Shown here: one piece after another, positions 35,825 to 47,584 of the stretch | Layout: every line of letters starts with the position of its first letter | Numbering within the stretch: position 1 is the first letter of the stretch | From: Vombatus ursinus | Lineage: Eukaryota; Chordata; Mammalia; Diprotodontia; Vombatidae | Length of the DNA stretch: 64,000 nucleotides | Direction: 5' to 3' | Assembly (NCBI RefSeq): GCF_900497805.2 | Contig: NW_020954557.1 | Span: 35,723,210 to 35,787,209, forward strand | Position numbers and translations under genes: made by a program | Notes under the pieces: model-generated | What the model was told of the DNA's origin: nothing | Seen by the model: only the letters and a program-made list of their open reading frames with translations | Databases searched by the model: none

Positions 35825-36250
35825 ACAGAAGGTTAGTGACCTCCCATACAAAATCTAAACTCTGAGCATATTTTTCACTAGCAACATTGTTATACCTGGG
35901 GGTTAGATTTATTGCTCAGCAAGTCCTCTCTTCCCCCTTTTGATATGGCAGCCGTGGCAGCTACACCCAGCATCATGGTGCAGCTATTTGGAGCCCATGA
36001 CTATGCAATTCATAACTCTGTCTCTGTGTAGTGATTCAAGGGCAGACAAAACCAGATAATGGAATCAGAGGGGGAAAAACATTTAATAAAACAGTATAAC
36101 AAAGTAAATCACAGAAAACTGGATCAAGTTTCAAAGGTTTTTAGCACCTATCCCCAAATGGCTGCCACTTCTAATTATTAGAGTAATATACACTATTAAG
36201 CTACTTTTTCCTATGGGATAAAAAGAATTCTTAATTCTAAACCCAATTAT
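35825..36250. other. Unassigned sequence
   Basis: Nothing recognised. Confidence 0.35.
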
Positions 36251-36256
36251 TGACTT

Positions 36257-36507
36257 CTTTGTTGTTGTTCAGTTGCTTCTGAGTCTTCATGATCCTATGG
36301 ACCATAGCATGCTAATACTGTCCATAGAGTTTTCTTGGAAAAGATACAGCATGTTTTGCCATTTTCTTCTCCAGTGGATTAAGGCAAACAAAGATTAAGT
36401 GGCTCAGAATCATGCAGCTAGTAAGTGTCTGAGGCCAGATTTGAACTCGGGTCTTCCTGACTCCAGGCCCAGCACTCTATCCCCTGAGCCACCTAGCTGC
36501 TTCCTAC
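36257..36507 (-). mobile_element. Marsupial tRNA-derived SINE, antisense, full length
   Basis: TTGTTGTTGTTCAGTTGC to GAGCCACCTAGCTGC. Flanked by a likely target duplication, ATTGACTTCTT before and ACTGACTTCTT after (10/11). Confidence 0.85.
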
Positions 36508-36514
36508 TGACTTC

Positions 36515-36790
36515 TTACCCATCCTTTAAAGCCTAACTTGAATACCGTTTCAAGTACTTTTCACTGATTTTCCTCGATTAGTACAGACTCTTCCAACTCT
36601 AATTTCTCATAACTCTTTGCACGTTTATAATACACTTTATTGTATGGTACTATCTATGTATGTAGCATATGACTCTTTTTAAACTATATACTCCATGAGA
36701 CCAAAGATTGTGTCTAATCTAAATCATTTGTCTCTCTCCTTAATGTATACCAAATAGCTAAAAACATTCAACTTACAAGGAGAATTATTG
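36515..36790 (+). mobile_element. L2-like LINE 3' fragment
   Basis: CCATCCTTTAAAGCCTAACTTG and ATACTCCATGAGACCAAAGATTG follow the layout of a LINE 3' UTR. Diverged; family assignment weak. Confidence 0.4.
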
Positions 36791-36934
36791 TAATGTAACT
36801 ATAGTTAAATTAGGATTGCCTTTGTGTATGGTTGCATGACAGGAATGGGATTGCCTATTTATGTGGTTATACGTATATGACATGGCAACAGGCTTGTTGG
36901 CAAGTACTATAAGCTAGGCAAAATTGAGTCTTGA

Positions 36935-37110
36935 ATTTATAGTGAGAAGGGACCTCAGAGCTCATCTAGTCCAACCTCCCTATTTTAGACATGAAGATAC
37001 ACCAAGGTGAGGTGACTTGTTGCAAGGTCACATATTAAACAGCAAATCCCCGATTCAAACTTGTGTCCTTTCACTTCAAATCCATCATTCTTAACACTGT
37101 ACCATGCTGC
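36935..37110 (-). mobile_element. MIR-type SINE, antisense
   Basis: GACCTCAGAGCTCATCTAGTCC, AGGTGAGGTGACTTG, GGTCACATATTAAACAGC, CTGTACCATGCTGC. Confidence 0.75.
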
Positions 37111-37164
37111 TTCAAAACCTTCATTTAGAAATATTCAGTTTTTTAAACTTAACTATAGCTGATC

Positions 37165-37242
37165 AACATACCTTTGTATCCCCAGTGCTTAGTACAGTAC
37201 CTGACACACAGTAAGTGCTTAATAAATTATGTCAACTGACTA
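37165..37242 (+). mobile_element. L2 3' tip
   Basis: TTTGTATCCCCAGTGCTTAG, GTACCTGACACACAGTAAGTGC, TTAATAAATTATG. Confidence 0.65.
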
Positions 37243-37514
37243 TACCAGACAGCCCAGATTTGAAAGTATCATTCTTACTAAGTATGTCACATTAAGCTGG
37301 TCTCTGGAGAATCTAATAGATTGTTTGACTAATTCCAAACATCAATCTATATAGTCTTTCTACCTTTCTTCAATAAGGCATCTTGAGAGTGATTGAAGTT
37401 CTCTTTTCCAATTTGAACAAAATATAGAATCCAAAGTAATTGTGGCTTCTTAAGGAGCTCTGCAAACCATTTTAGATTAAAGGTATACTTGCCCGGGAGT
37501 AGTATGATAAAGAG

Positions 37515-37594
37515 GGCAGACATGCAGTGTGGTACAGTAGAAATAGTACTGGTTATAGAGACAGAGGATCTGAGTTCAAATTCTGCCTCTGTCT
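37515..37594 (+). mobile_element. MIR-type SINE, 5' half
   Basis: GCAGTGTGGTACAGTAGAAATAG, GATCTGAGTTCAAATTCTGCC. A matching 3' half (CTTCAGTTTCCTAACTTGTAAAG, GGACCAGATGGCC) lies at 38692-38770, beyond the LINE and L2 tip. The LINE may have split one SINE. Confidence 0.6.
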
Positions 37595-37596
37595 GT

Positions 37597-37652
37597 CTAT
37601 CTATCCATCCATCCATCCATCCATCCATCCATCTATCTTTCTATCTATCTAT
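37597..37652 (+). repeat. (ATCC)n/(ATCT)n microsatellite
   Basis: About eight ATCC units, then ATCT units. It abuts the 3' end of the minus-strand LINE at 37655 and probably grew from that terminus. Confidence 0.9.
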
Positions 37653-37654
37653 TG

Positions 37655-38515
37655 ATTGTTGCCCTTCTTTCTCAAAGAGGACCAAAATGACATCACTTTG
37701 CTAGAGTCAAGTTACACTATGTCTGACTGTGGCTGATCAGCCCAATATGAGCTCAGAATGTTCTACACAGATCGGGCACAAATAGTCCATGTGAACATTT
37801 GGGGTAGATTCTCTAAATTTGTGCATCTTGCATTTCTTGTGAGTTATTTCAATTCTGTTTTGCTCATAGAGCACAGCTCCTTCTCTGATGTGGGCATGCT
37901 GTACTGGGCAGTTCTGTGCTAGTGTCTTCCACGTCACACAATCAATTCCAAATTTCTTAAGAGAGACCTTGGGAGTGTTCTTGCATCACTTTTTCCAACC
38001 ACCATGTGATCACTTGCTCTCTGTGAGTTCTCCATAAAAATCGTCTTTTTGGCAAGCATACATTTTGCATTTGAACAATGTGGCCAACCCATCAGAGTTG
38101 TGCTTTTTGCAGCAGAGTTTGAATTCTTGGCAGTTTAGTTCAAGAAAGGACCTCAGTGTCTGGTATCTTATCCTGCCAGGTGATCTTCAGAATCTTCCTA
38201 AGACAATTCAAATGGAAGCAAGTCAGTTTCCTGGCATGGTGCTGGTATACTGTCCAGGTTTAATAGGCATACAACAATGAGGTCAGCACAACGGCTCTGT
38301 AGACCTTCAGCTTGGTAGTCAATCTAATACCTCTTCTCTCCCACGCTTTCCTTTTGGAGCCTCCCAAACACTGAGCTAGCTCTGGCAAAGCATGTGTCAA
38401 CCTTATTATCGATGTGTACATGCCTGGAAAGTAAACTACCAAGGTAAGTAACCTTATCCATAGCATTCAAAACTTCTCCATTTGCTGTAATCAATGGTTC
38501 CACCTATTGATGGGG
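37655..38515 (-). mobile_element. APE-type LINE (RTE-like, clade uncertain), 3' end
   Basis: Colinear with 18508-19205. The minus strand covers the RT thumb region and the conserved C-terminal segment that in related LINEs carries a Cys/His finger; a CPICVEHSELILG remnant is seen at 37737-37790. Ends at 37655 in AAGGGCAACAATCAA followed by a tetranucleotide tail. Multiple stops. Confidence 0.7.
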
Positions 38516-38559
38516 TGGTGCTGGCTGTTTTTTTTTATGTAAATAGTTATTTATATGTT

Positions 38560-38690
38560 ATCTCCTTGATTAGACTGTGGGCTCCTTTACATTAAGGTCT
38601 ATCTTTTGCTTTTGTATATATCCCCATCTTTCAGCACAGTGCCTGGCACATAGTAGGTGCTTAATAAATGCTTATTGACTGACTGACTTC
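38560..38690 (+). mobile_element. L2 3' tip
   Basis: TTAGACTGTGGGCTCC, CAGCACAGTGCCTGGCACATAG, TAATAAATGCTTATTGACTG. Confidence 0.75.
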
Positions 38691-39224
38691 TGAACTTCAG
38701 TTTCCTAACTTGTAAAGCTGGACCAGATGGCCTCTGAAATCTTTGCTGGTTCTAGATCTTTGATCCTATTCTTCCTGTTCCCATTTCTGCCCTTGGCCAG
38801 GGCCCTGATCCTGATTCTGTACTAAAGTTTGCTGTCTAGTATGATGCTGTGAGATCATAAGGTGAGGCAAATCCCAGCTATCCCCTCTCCACCCCACCGC
38901 TAAATATACCTTTACTATCTGTGGTATACTGGCTAATAGTACTATCTCTCAAAAACAAGTACCATCCTAGGTACTGGAAATCAATCAAATAAAGACAATT
39001 ATAATTCAATTCAATACAACAAACATTTATCGCATTTCTTAATTCTACAGGGTTTGGTAATGGTGAAATGCAGCAGGTACTGTCATAGATATAAAACCAA
39101 AGAGAAATGAATGCTCTGGAAAGACAAAATACTTGGAAATATGAAAATGAAATTAGGTACTAAACCAAAGGTTAGGAAATAAATATGTTCTGCCTTTCTC
39201 TTTGACTTGCTTCTTTTCCTAGCT

Positions 39225-39388
39225 CCCCTTCCACCCGACATTTCTACTACATTCTTTTGAGATTACTTTAGAATGTGAGCTCCTTGGGGCTGGGGGCTTG
39301 TTTATGCCTTTGTATCTGCGTTGCTTAGCCCAATGTCTGACACAAAGTAAGAATTTTATAAATGGTTACTGACTGAGTGACTGAAAGT
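39225..39388 (+). mobile_element. L2 3' tip
   Basis: GAATGTGAGCTCCTTGGGGC, CTTTGTATCTGCGTTGC, CAATGTCTGACACAAAGTAAG, GACTGAGTGACTG. Confidence 0.65.
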
Positions 39389-39818
39389 GTTAGCTGCTGA
39401 CTAGGAGCTCAGTCATCTGATGTGAGGAGAAGATGGAAGTCAGGTGCCAGGGCCAGCCCTGGAAAAAGTTGTGAAATAGGAAGAACTGATAAAGTCTTTC
39501 ATTTGGGGATTCTTTTCTCCCTTCTGTGAAATCTCTATCCTGTAAGGTGTTCCATAGTGTGCTCCTCTTACCCAAACCAGGTCGGGGGGGGGTGGCAGGG
39601 AGAAATACCATATCAGTCATTTACCCTATAAGGCAAGTAGTTTAGGCCAATGTGTCACCTTTCCCAGAGGGATTTGAAATTGGAGTCTTATCTCTAATTG
39701 TGGAGTTAAAGGGATTACCTTCTCTTCAAAGTGTAGCAGGAATCACTGAGCAAGTAAGAATCTTAAAGAAAGTAGCACCTGAAATCACAGCACGTAGATG
39801 GTCACCTTCTCCTTTGTG

Positions 39819-40185
39819 GTACAGTGGGAAACATACTAAAATGGGACTCCTGTTCTAGTTCCAACTGGATTCTAATACAGTTCTTCTCCTCACTGGCCAT
39901 GGAACCTTGATCAATGTCTTTAACCTGGAAGAGGAAGCTTGGTATCATGGATAGAGCATTGGGCTCAAAGTCAGAAAGACCTGGGTTTGAATCTTATCTC
40001 AGACAATTACTAGCTGTGTGACCTTGGGCAACTCACTTAACTTCTCTTGACCTCATCATAAAATTAAGGATTTGGACTTGGTGACTCCTAAGATTGTTTC
40101 CAGTTCTAAGTCTGTGATCCTGTCATCCTTAGCTTACTCTTCAAGGCCTCCAGTTCTAACATTCTATCATTCTATGTAAGTCTGA
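39819..40185 (+). mobile_element. MIR-type SINE apparently interrupted by a second MIR-type SINE
   Basis: The outer copy starts GTGGTACAGTGGGAAACATAC (39819) and its 3' end reads CCTCCAGTTCTAACATTC (about 40147-40185). The inner copy (39936-40130) starts TTGGTATCATGGATAGAGC and ends TTCCAGTTCTAAGTCTGTGATCC. Confidence 0.6.
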
Positions 40186-40314
40186 CCCTACTGGAAAGGA
40201 TTGACGTTGGCAAATGATGGCATAACTAATGGAAATGTTACAGGCCACATAGATGCTTACAGGCCCAATGATGATTTAGAAATATTTTGCAGTGGTCAAT
40301 GATTAGCAAGGCAA

Positions 40315-41615
40315 CATAAAATAATGGGTAGAAGACAAGTCCAAGAGTCAAGAAGACATGGGTTTTAGTCCTGCTATTTATACATAATAAAGGGGTGACC
40401 ATCAGCAAAACCTCTTAGTGCCCCCATGCTACCATAGAAGGTTAGATGTTACAGATTATCAGTAGGAATTCCCTCATTTAAAGTTCCCTATTAAAAAATT
40501 TAATAAAATGATAGATCCAGACCTCTAAAAATATTATTAAAGAGAAAACCTCTTGTGTACTACTCAGATGTAAAATTCTGGTGGTGGGACATGATGGTCG
40601 AAACCCATACAATAGGCATCTACTCTAAAGTTTTGTTGTCATCTCTAAACACATTTAGGATCTGCCTATTTGTCCATGGTAATATGCTAGACTGAAGATA
40701 AAATGAGATATGAAACAAGTTATTTTTCTTCCATGACCTTACTATTTATGACATAGCACAGCATCAAAACAAAACATACGAATAATTGCGAATGGTTATG
40801 GTTATGTAAATGATATTAAAAAATAAATGATGAATGAATGATGAATGAATGACTCTTTGACTTTCAAACTGGTGTGTATCCATTTCAGAGTACAGCTTTT
40901 TATAGTCATTTTCAAGGATAGGGAGAAGACAATCATGAAAAGGTATCTGGGTGCTGCTATTCTGATAATAAGTTATGTGGATGGCACTACCCGGCTGGCA
41001 CCAGAATACAATATTGGCTCTTTGCCAAGGTGTGGGAAGCAGTGGTTCCTTCATACCCTGTAACTCCCTCTCTTCTCCCAACTCCAACACTTTCTCTCTT
41101 TGCACACAAAATTAACTTAGAAGAGTTTTGACACCAAAGATTATGGAGGTCAGGGCTGTCCTCAGGGAGTGTTGCTAAGTAGGTGAAATTTACCTAGAAT
41201 ACACCCTCCACCCCATGCTTATCCTTCTCTCAAGTACCCAACACTTCCACTAACTCCTGATTGTCCAGATTGGCATCCCACCAAGACTTACCCTACCTAG
41301 GCAGACAAAGAATACCAGCAAACCCTTCTTCTGATGTTTTCCCTTTGAAATTTACCTGTTCTTTCCCATTTCCAGCTCCTGTATCCTGCTGCGTCACTGG
41401 CTGGCCAATTTAATAAGCATATTTGGAAAGTGATCACAGTATATCTACTTGACTTAGTTTTGTCTTTCTTGAGGTCAAACAAGCCTTGTGGGCTTGTTTC
41501 CAAACCATGTCCATGGTCATGATCTCTGACAGGGTCAAAAGTGGAGGGCACTAGACCCATTCTGTTTTTGTTTCCTTGTGTTTGGAGCTTCTGAGTTAGA
41601 AGATCTTTCCTGACA
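40315..41615. other. Mostly unassigned; weak MIR at start
   Basis: 40315-40450 (GGGTAGAAGACAAGTCC, GACATGGGTTTTAGTCC) resembles a decayed MIR. From 40451 to 41615 I see no repeat or gene. The 113-residue minus frame at 40764-41105 has no motif I know. Confidence 0.35.
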
Positions 41616-41622
41616 CTGAGAG

Positions 41623-41912
41623 ACAGCCTAATGTGGTAGAAAGAATGCTGACCCCAAGTTCACATCTTACCTTTGGCACTACCTGTGTGACTTTGAGCAT
41701 CCCCTTTCTGGACCTCAGTTTCCTCATCTGTAAAAGAAAGAGGTTGGACTAGAATCCTTAATAAAAGGATTTGTTCTGTGAAGTTTGGATTCAGTCAAAG
41801 GACCACACTTGAGGACCTAGAGGGCTACTTGTGGCCTTAAGGCCACAGGTTCCTCACCCCTGATCTAGATAATCGGTTAGGTCCCTTTTACCCCTAAATC
41901 TGTGAGCATAAT
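41623..41912 (+). mobile_element. MIR-type SINE interrupted by a hAT half-element
   Basis: Left part: GCCTAATGTGGTAGAAAGAATGC to GAGGTTGGACTAGAAT. Right part from 41864: ATCTAGATAATCGG then TAGGTCCC and CTAAATCTGTGAGC. The usual SINE order is kept around a 108-bp insertion. Confidence 0.75.
41756..41863 (+). mobile_element. hAT-type MITE, right half
   Basis: CCTTAATAAAAGGATTTG, GGATTCAGTCAAAGG, CACACTTGAGGACCTAG, ending at the terminus AGGTTCCTCACCCCTG. The left terminus is missing. Same half as 8379-8505. Confidence 0.6.
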
Positions 41913-41914
41913 AT

Positions 41915-43018
41915 GAACCTTTTCATCTGTCATGTGTATCTAGAACCATGACGTTACTTGGCGGTAATTTTAACTGGGAAACAGTCTAGGAACAGTGCCA
42001 GAAAAAGCAAATTACTGACTGACATGGTTATGTACATCGGTCTTAGAGGCTGTCTGTACTGATTGAGTAAAAAATCAGAGTGAAAGCTGCTTCAGAAACT
42101 ATTTAAAACCACCCTATGATGCTGTGTGGTCTTATTCCTTTTATGAAATCAACTCTAAAAGACATTCTTATGGTCTAATTTTCTTTTGTTGTGGTCTTTA
42201 TCATCTATTTTTCTAAGTCTGTGTAAGTCTGCTAACAGTACTTGATTTAAAGCAATAAAATCATGTTCTGATCAAGGAAACTAAGTATGAATTAAGGTAT
42301 CAGTGATGAACGATGGTTTAATGTATTATTCTTCTCAGATAATATTCATATTTTAATAGTCTTTCTGCACCACTGGCCCTAATTACAACCGTTAATTACT
42401 AACATAGATAGTAATGGTAAGGATTTCAGGAACTGGTAAGACAAAGAGGGAGATCATTTTGAGCAGAGTTTTCCAACACCACTGAAATTGTAACATGTGG
42501 CCCTAACAGAGGTCATTGGCTAGTTGAGAGTGAATGAATGAATTTTTTTCTTTAATGAAGTATAAGTGCACTTTAAGCAGAGAATAAGAGTGAACTTAAG
42601 ATGCAACATTTTTTCCTCCTTTCCTTGGCTCCAAAGAAGCATTAGAATACTACTCTCTCTCTGCTAAAAATATATAGAATATTGGTAAGCAGAAAGCAAA
42701 CTTTATAGTATAAATTACCAAGGATAACAAGCAAAAGAGGTTGTCTTGTTAGTTGATTTTTTTAGACATAATAAATTCAGGAAAGTCTTCATGGAGGGGA
42801 TGAATAATCTTGATAGGCTATGAGGGTGAGCATTCAAAGAAAAAAATGCAACCTAGAATAAAAGTTCAGGGGTGTTGGTATGTGCTATTACTAATTTTTC
42901 CCAGATAGGAAGGTTTTCCAAAGAAACCACAGAGGCGACTAATTGGGAGGTTGTAAGAAAGAAGGAAATAGAACTATGAGTTCTACTCATAGTTTAGGTA
43001 ATCTGGTGAAGACAGTTT
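41915..43018. other. Repeat-poor sequence
   Basis: No repeat or gene recognised. Includes TAATTA-containing AT-rich text near 42380-42410. Candidate for conserved non-coding DNA; not testable here. Confidence 0.35.
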
Positions 43019-43019
43019 A

Positions 43020-43140
43020 AAACAATCAAGAAGCATTAATTAAGCACTCCATTGTGTGCCAGACACGGTGTTTGGTGCTACGGATACAAAGACAAAAATG
43101 AATTGGTTTGCTCTCAAGGATTTTATATTCTACCAAAAAG
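43020..43140 (-). mobile_element. L2 3' end, antisense
   Basis: AGAAGCATTAATTAAGCACTCC, TGTGTGCCAGACACGG, CTACGGATACAAAG, CTCAAGGATTTTATATTC. Confidence 0.65.
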
Positions 43141-43144
43141 AAAA

Positions 43145-45455
43145 CTATTTCCCACCTCATTTTCATATTTCCTTAAGCCCACCAATTTAGCATTCTAAAA
43201 TATATACTGTAAGGGTCAAGCTGAGAATTTTGGAATCTTGGAGTCCTTTACTTTCTCACCTAAAGGTGACCCCTGGAGCTAAATATAGTCTGGCAGCTAG
43301 CTAGCAACTTGTGAAGTTAAAACTGATCTCCCTTTAGCCCCAAGGGGGAGGAAGTGTGGTGAAGCCAGAACTGGGGATAATGGATTGAGGCTGAATGGAC
43401 AGGATGCGTATCCCCTGGCATTCCACCCTGCCTGGGTTATTAAAAGTCCAAATGCTGCTTTGATCTGCCAGGGAGCTGGGAAGTTAACTGTAAAGAGGAA
43501 AGCTGATTGGAGAGGTGCCGTCACAGAAGGATGTTGGGATTCATAGAGGTTATGTAGATTCTCAAAAAGCTGAACATTACATTTTAAGTGAAAGGTAGTT
43601 CTCTTCCTCTCCCCACTAACATTTTTGCAGTGCATATTTAAGTAATTGTAAAGAAATGAAAGGCATAATTTTTCTAGTGCAAATGCCAATCAGTGCAAAG
43701 CAGGTAACTTGTATTTTGTCTCTTTAGATAATACAACTGAATTAGTCACTTTTTAGGTCTCAAAGAAAAAGTAGAACATTATAATGCATATCCTGTTTCA
43801 GTGAAATACTGTGTGTTAATTGGAGATACAGACAAGGCCAGCCACCTCCAAAGAGATTAAATTTTCAGATGAAAATGTCATCAGTGCTCAGCTGAGTCAA
43901 GGATCTTGGTTGCTTGCCTTGAAATATAACACTTAAGCTTAAATGATTCAGTGTGATGAGACCTGACCTGGATTTGCAAGGTTATAAGTGATTGGTTTTC
44001 TTATTTTTTAATGGAATTAGTAGCCCAGGGAGTAATAGAACATTAATAAGAGTCTTGTGGAGATAACTTTTTTGTAATTTAATTTTGCTTTGTTTTTTTT
44101 TCAGCTAGCCACTTGTTATAGTTAATTCATTAAAGCATGATAATGAAATTTAAGGAAGAAGCAATATGTTATTTTGGATTATATATCTCAATATGGTACT
44201 GATGTTTCCTAAAAATTTAGAAAGAAAATAAAGTTTTATTGGGTATATATCAGATGTGGAGGTCAAGAGCATAAGCATCATAGGTGAAAGCATAGCCTCA
44301 AATAAACGAAATCACTTAAATATAATATATAGAAATATCACAGATCCTGAGGAATCAGGCTATGACTCTTTGAGAAAATGAAAAGAAGGGAGTTCAGTTG
44401 AAAAATATTGTGAAGCAGGATTCACATTCTAATGGCAGTGCCAGAGAACAGGGATAATATATGTAATGATATACCCTTTCCATGTTATGATGAAAAAATG
44501 TGTTAAACATTCACTGTATTCACAGGGGATATGATTTGGTTCACAGTACACCCAAATGAGGAACTTTGTAGCAAGGTTTATGAGGTGTGACTGTAAAGTA
44601 ATGCAACAGATTTTCTCACAGGTTTGTGTAGTCAGTCTCATTGCTTTATAGTCATGCCTTGTACTGTAAGGCACTTCCTGATTTAGGAACAACCAACTTG
44701 GGAATGTCCTATAAAAATGAATATAGTTGGATTTACATTGCCTCTACTCAGTCTATTTTTTGCTCTCCTTCCTTCTCCCTTTATCCTGACAGAAGTTAAC
44801 TAGACTTGAGCCAGTAAGACTATGGGGAAACTGCTATGGGAAGCTCTCTCTAATCTAGCGTCTCTCCCCTACCACCTCCTTTCTTTCCCTGTCATGGATA
44901 GTCCATGCCCAATTATCTTCTTTTAAAAAACCATTTCCGCTACATCTTTAAATGCTTTTGAATTCAGTTAGTTACATCATAGACAAACCACTATTCCAAG
45001 TATACGCTTTTAACTCCTTTCCCTTTCCCCTTTTATCTCCCAACTCTTGCCCAGTTTCCTCAGGAAATCTCCCTCTTTCATTGTCTCTTTTTCTTAATTT
45101 CTTCTGTGAGTTAAAAAAAAAATTATCAATCTTGTTTGGTGAATGTAAGAATAAAGATGTTAATGCATTTGTATTAAGGAAAAGAAGATCATTACCTCTG
45201 TCCCAATTATGTAATGTTACAGCTAGAATAAATAGATCCCCTAGTCCAAATAGATGTGGAAACTGAAATCTAGAAGAAAAGTGATTTGTCTTTTATGATG
45301 CTGCAGCAAGTCTGTGCCAGAGACTGTGTTCCATTCAGGTGCCTTTTCCAGAACACCACCATCTTGAAGTGATACTACAAATAATAAAGAACTAGTACCA
45401 TCAGAATCAGATGTTCTTTTAAAATGCCCAGAACTCATCTTAAGGGAACAGAGGG
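43145..45455. other. Repeat-poor sequence with one 130-residue minus frame
   Basis: The minus frame 43297-43689 (starts MAFALEKLCLSFLYNYLNMH) lies in DNA of higher GC than its surroundings. I see no known domain, splice context or downstream poly-A signal, so I do not call a gene. The rest, including AT-rich 44000-44400, is unclassified. Confidence 0.3.
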
Positions 45456-45457
45456 AA

Positions 45458-45535
45458 GAGGAAAAGAATAAGCATTTATATAGTACCTACTATGTGTCAG
45501 GCACTGTGAAAAGTGCTTTTTACAAAGACCTCATT
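45458..45535 (-). mobile_element. MIR/L2-type 3' fragment, antisense
   Basis: AAGCATTTATATAGTACCTACTATGTGTCAGGCAC in overlapping short words, then AAAAGTGC. Too short to assign firmly. Confidence 0.45.
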
Positions 45536-45539
45536 TGAT

Positions 45540-46345
45540 GTTTTGAATCAGTATCAAACTCTCTTTACTTCTTTATTGTTCTGTAACAAAACCTTTTTTT
45601 CCCAAGCAATAGTATTCAAGATAAAAAATAATTTTTATTTGGTTCAGTTGATTTTGTTTAATTATTAGTATTGCAATAACATTGTGTTCTGCTATTTTTT
45701 CCACTGCAAAGGTACAATATTTCACTGTGCCATGGGTTAAAAAAGCCTTTGTGGACCAGCCTGGGAACTTAACCAACATTGATCATCTTGTTTACATGGG
45801 AAAATATGCTTTGTGTTCCAAACAATTAACTTGAAAACCAATTTTACCTCTTTCATAATTCATTGCTTTCTGAATTTAAGTTCAAGCCATCTATTACTAC
45901 GAGGGCCTGTTGAATATCTGCATTATTCAGGACTGGGCGTATGTAGTGGAGACTACATTATTGCAATTGCCTCCAAACAGGTCTTTGTGTCTCACTCCAG
46001 TGAATCTCGAAGAATGTTCTAATACTTTCATAACTATGCGATTGATCTCATTAACAGGAGAATTTTTTCCAGTGATGCAGACAGTAACAAACACATCCAT
46101 GCCTTCCAATCCCGTGTGACTTTTGTCCATTTATTCCCCAAAGTTCATCAGCAAGGATCCATCCATTTACCCTAAGATTGGTGGAGTACAGGGTCACTCC
46201 CCTTTCCTGCCTTCTGACCAGGCTTGCTGACTCTCAGGGATGATATCTTTTCCTACTAATGCCTGGAACAGGCTTTCTGAGACCTCATAAGACAAAGTAA
46301 AGGTGCTTGTTGTGAAATTTAGTGAAGACCTTGAACCTGGTAATA
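45540..46345. other. Unassigned; three short overlapping frames
   Basis: Frames at 45813-46022, 45910-46119 (plus) and 45927-46130 (minus) share one region; none has a known motif. Confidence 0.3.
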
Positions 46346-47335
46346 ATCACTTGGCTTCCTCAGCAGAATTCTCTCCACTCACTGATAGTCTTCCTGGATT
46401 CTTTCCCAAAGTAGCTAGCATACAGCCATCTAATCCTACCCTCTTTTAATCTCCGTATCCCAGTGACACTGAATTTTGAGCTGCCACAGATCAACATTAT
46501 CTCTACAGCTATCCAAATCCTCATTCCATTTCAACTTTACCTCATCCAATGCCCCCTTCTGCTGCAGGCCTATTCCATGATTAGTAAATTCCTTTTCATC
46601 TTTAATTAAGCCTCTTACTTTCTCCCTCTTTCCATCTTCTTATACTTACAAAGACCTGGCTCCTTACTGACCAGACTGACTTCTGACTACCTTTTCCAGT
46701 ACTGGCTGCATTTTATCTCGTATCCTTTGACTTCTTGGTCATAGTGGGAAAATTAAAGCGGTCATTGCTTCCCCTTGCTGCTTTAATATTCTCCTTCTAC
46801 TATCATCACTTAGTTACCTCTCCTCCTTTGAGGTATATACAATCCAAATTTATCACCTCATCCAGAGCTTGGTGGCATTCTCCTGACCTCAAGAATATTC
46901 TCCCTGATTTCTTAATGAGTCTCAATTCTGACTCACAGTCTTCCTCTCTGCTGCAAATCCTGCCCTCATACTAGAGGAATTAAATATAAATGCTGACTTC
47001 TGTCAAATGTCCTCACTTTCCCATTTCTCAATCTATTCAACACCATGACCTACTCCTCCATTCCACTTCAGGTACACAGAGAGATTTCTTTTGCCTTGAC
47101 CCATAGGGTCAACCACTTCCACAATCATGATCTTTGAAATTCTTTAATGTGATCATCATGTTTTATCATGCTATTGGAAGACAGAATGCCTTATAACCCC
47201 TAACCTAATCTTCATCCTCACTATGACCTACAATCTCTCCATCCCCCAGTGCTTTCCCAGGCCATCATCCTTGAATTGGATGCATTCTTCTCCCTTCCCA
47301 ATCTTCATCCTTTGATGAATCAGTTCAACTTAGAC

Positions 47336-47584
47336 TTGTTGTTGTTCAGTCATTTTAGTCTTGTCTGACTTTTCATGACCCCATTTGGGGTTTTCTTGAC
47401 AAAGATACTGGAGTAGTTTGCCATTATTTTCCTCCACCTCATTTTATAGATAAAGAAACTGAGGTAAACAAGGTTAAGTGACTTGCCCAGGGTCACATGC
47501 CCAATAAGTGTCTGAGCCTGGGTATGAACTCAAGTCTTCCTGACTCCAGGCCCCATGTTCTATCCACTGCATCATTATACTGTC
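47336..47584 (-). mobile_element. Marsupial tRNA-derived SINE inside L2, antisense
   Basis: TTGTTGTTCAGTCATTTTAG, GACAAAGATACTGGAGTAG, GACTTGCCCAGGGTCAC, GGCCCCATGTTCTATCCAC. Confidence 0.85.

Noticed and set aside
37597-37652. Possible CRISPR-like direct repeats
   Set aside because: Tetranucleotide units without spacers, in a eukaryotic repeat setting. No CRISPR array is present in the window.
44540-44700. Possible mariner terminal repeat (GTAAAGTAATGCAACAGA)
   Set aside because: Only a short resemblance to mariner ends; no partner inverted repeat or TA flanks that I could find.
46735-46974. Host gene exon encoding RAWWHSPDL-like peptide
   Set aside because: The peptide and its surroundings fit an L2-type LINE with stops on both sides and SINE insertions downstream.
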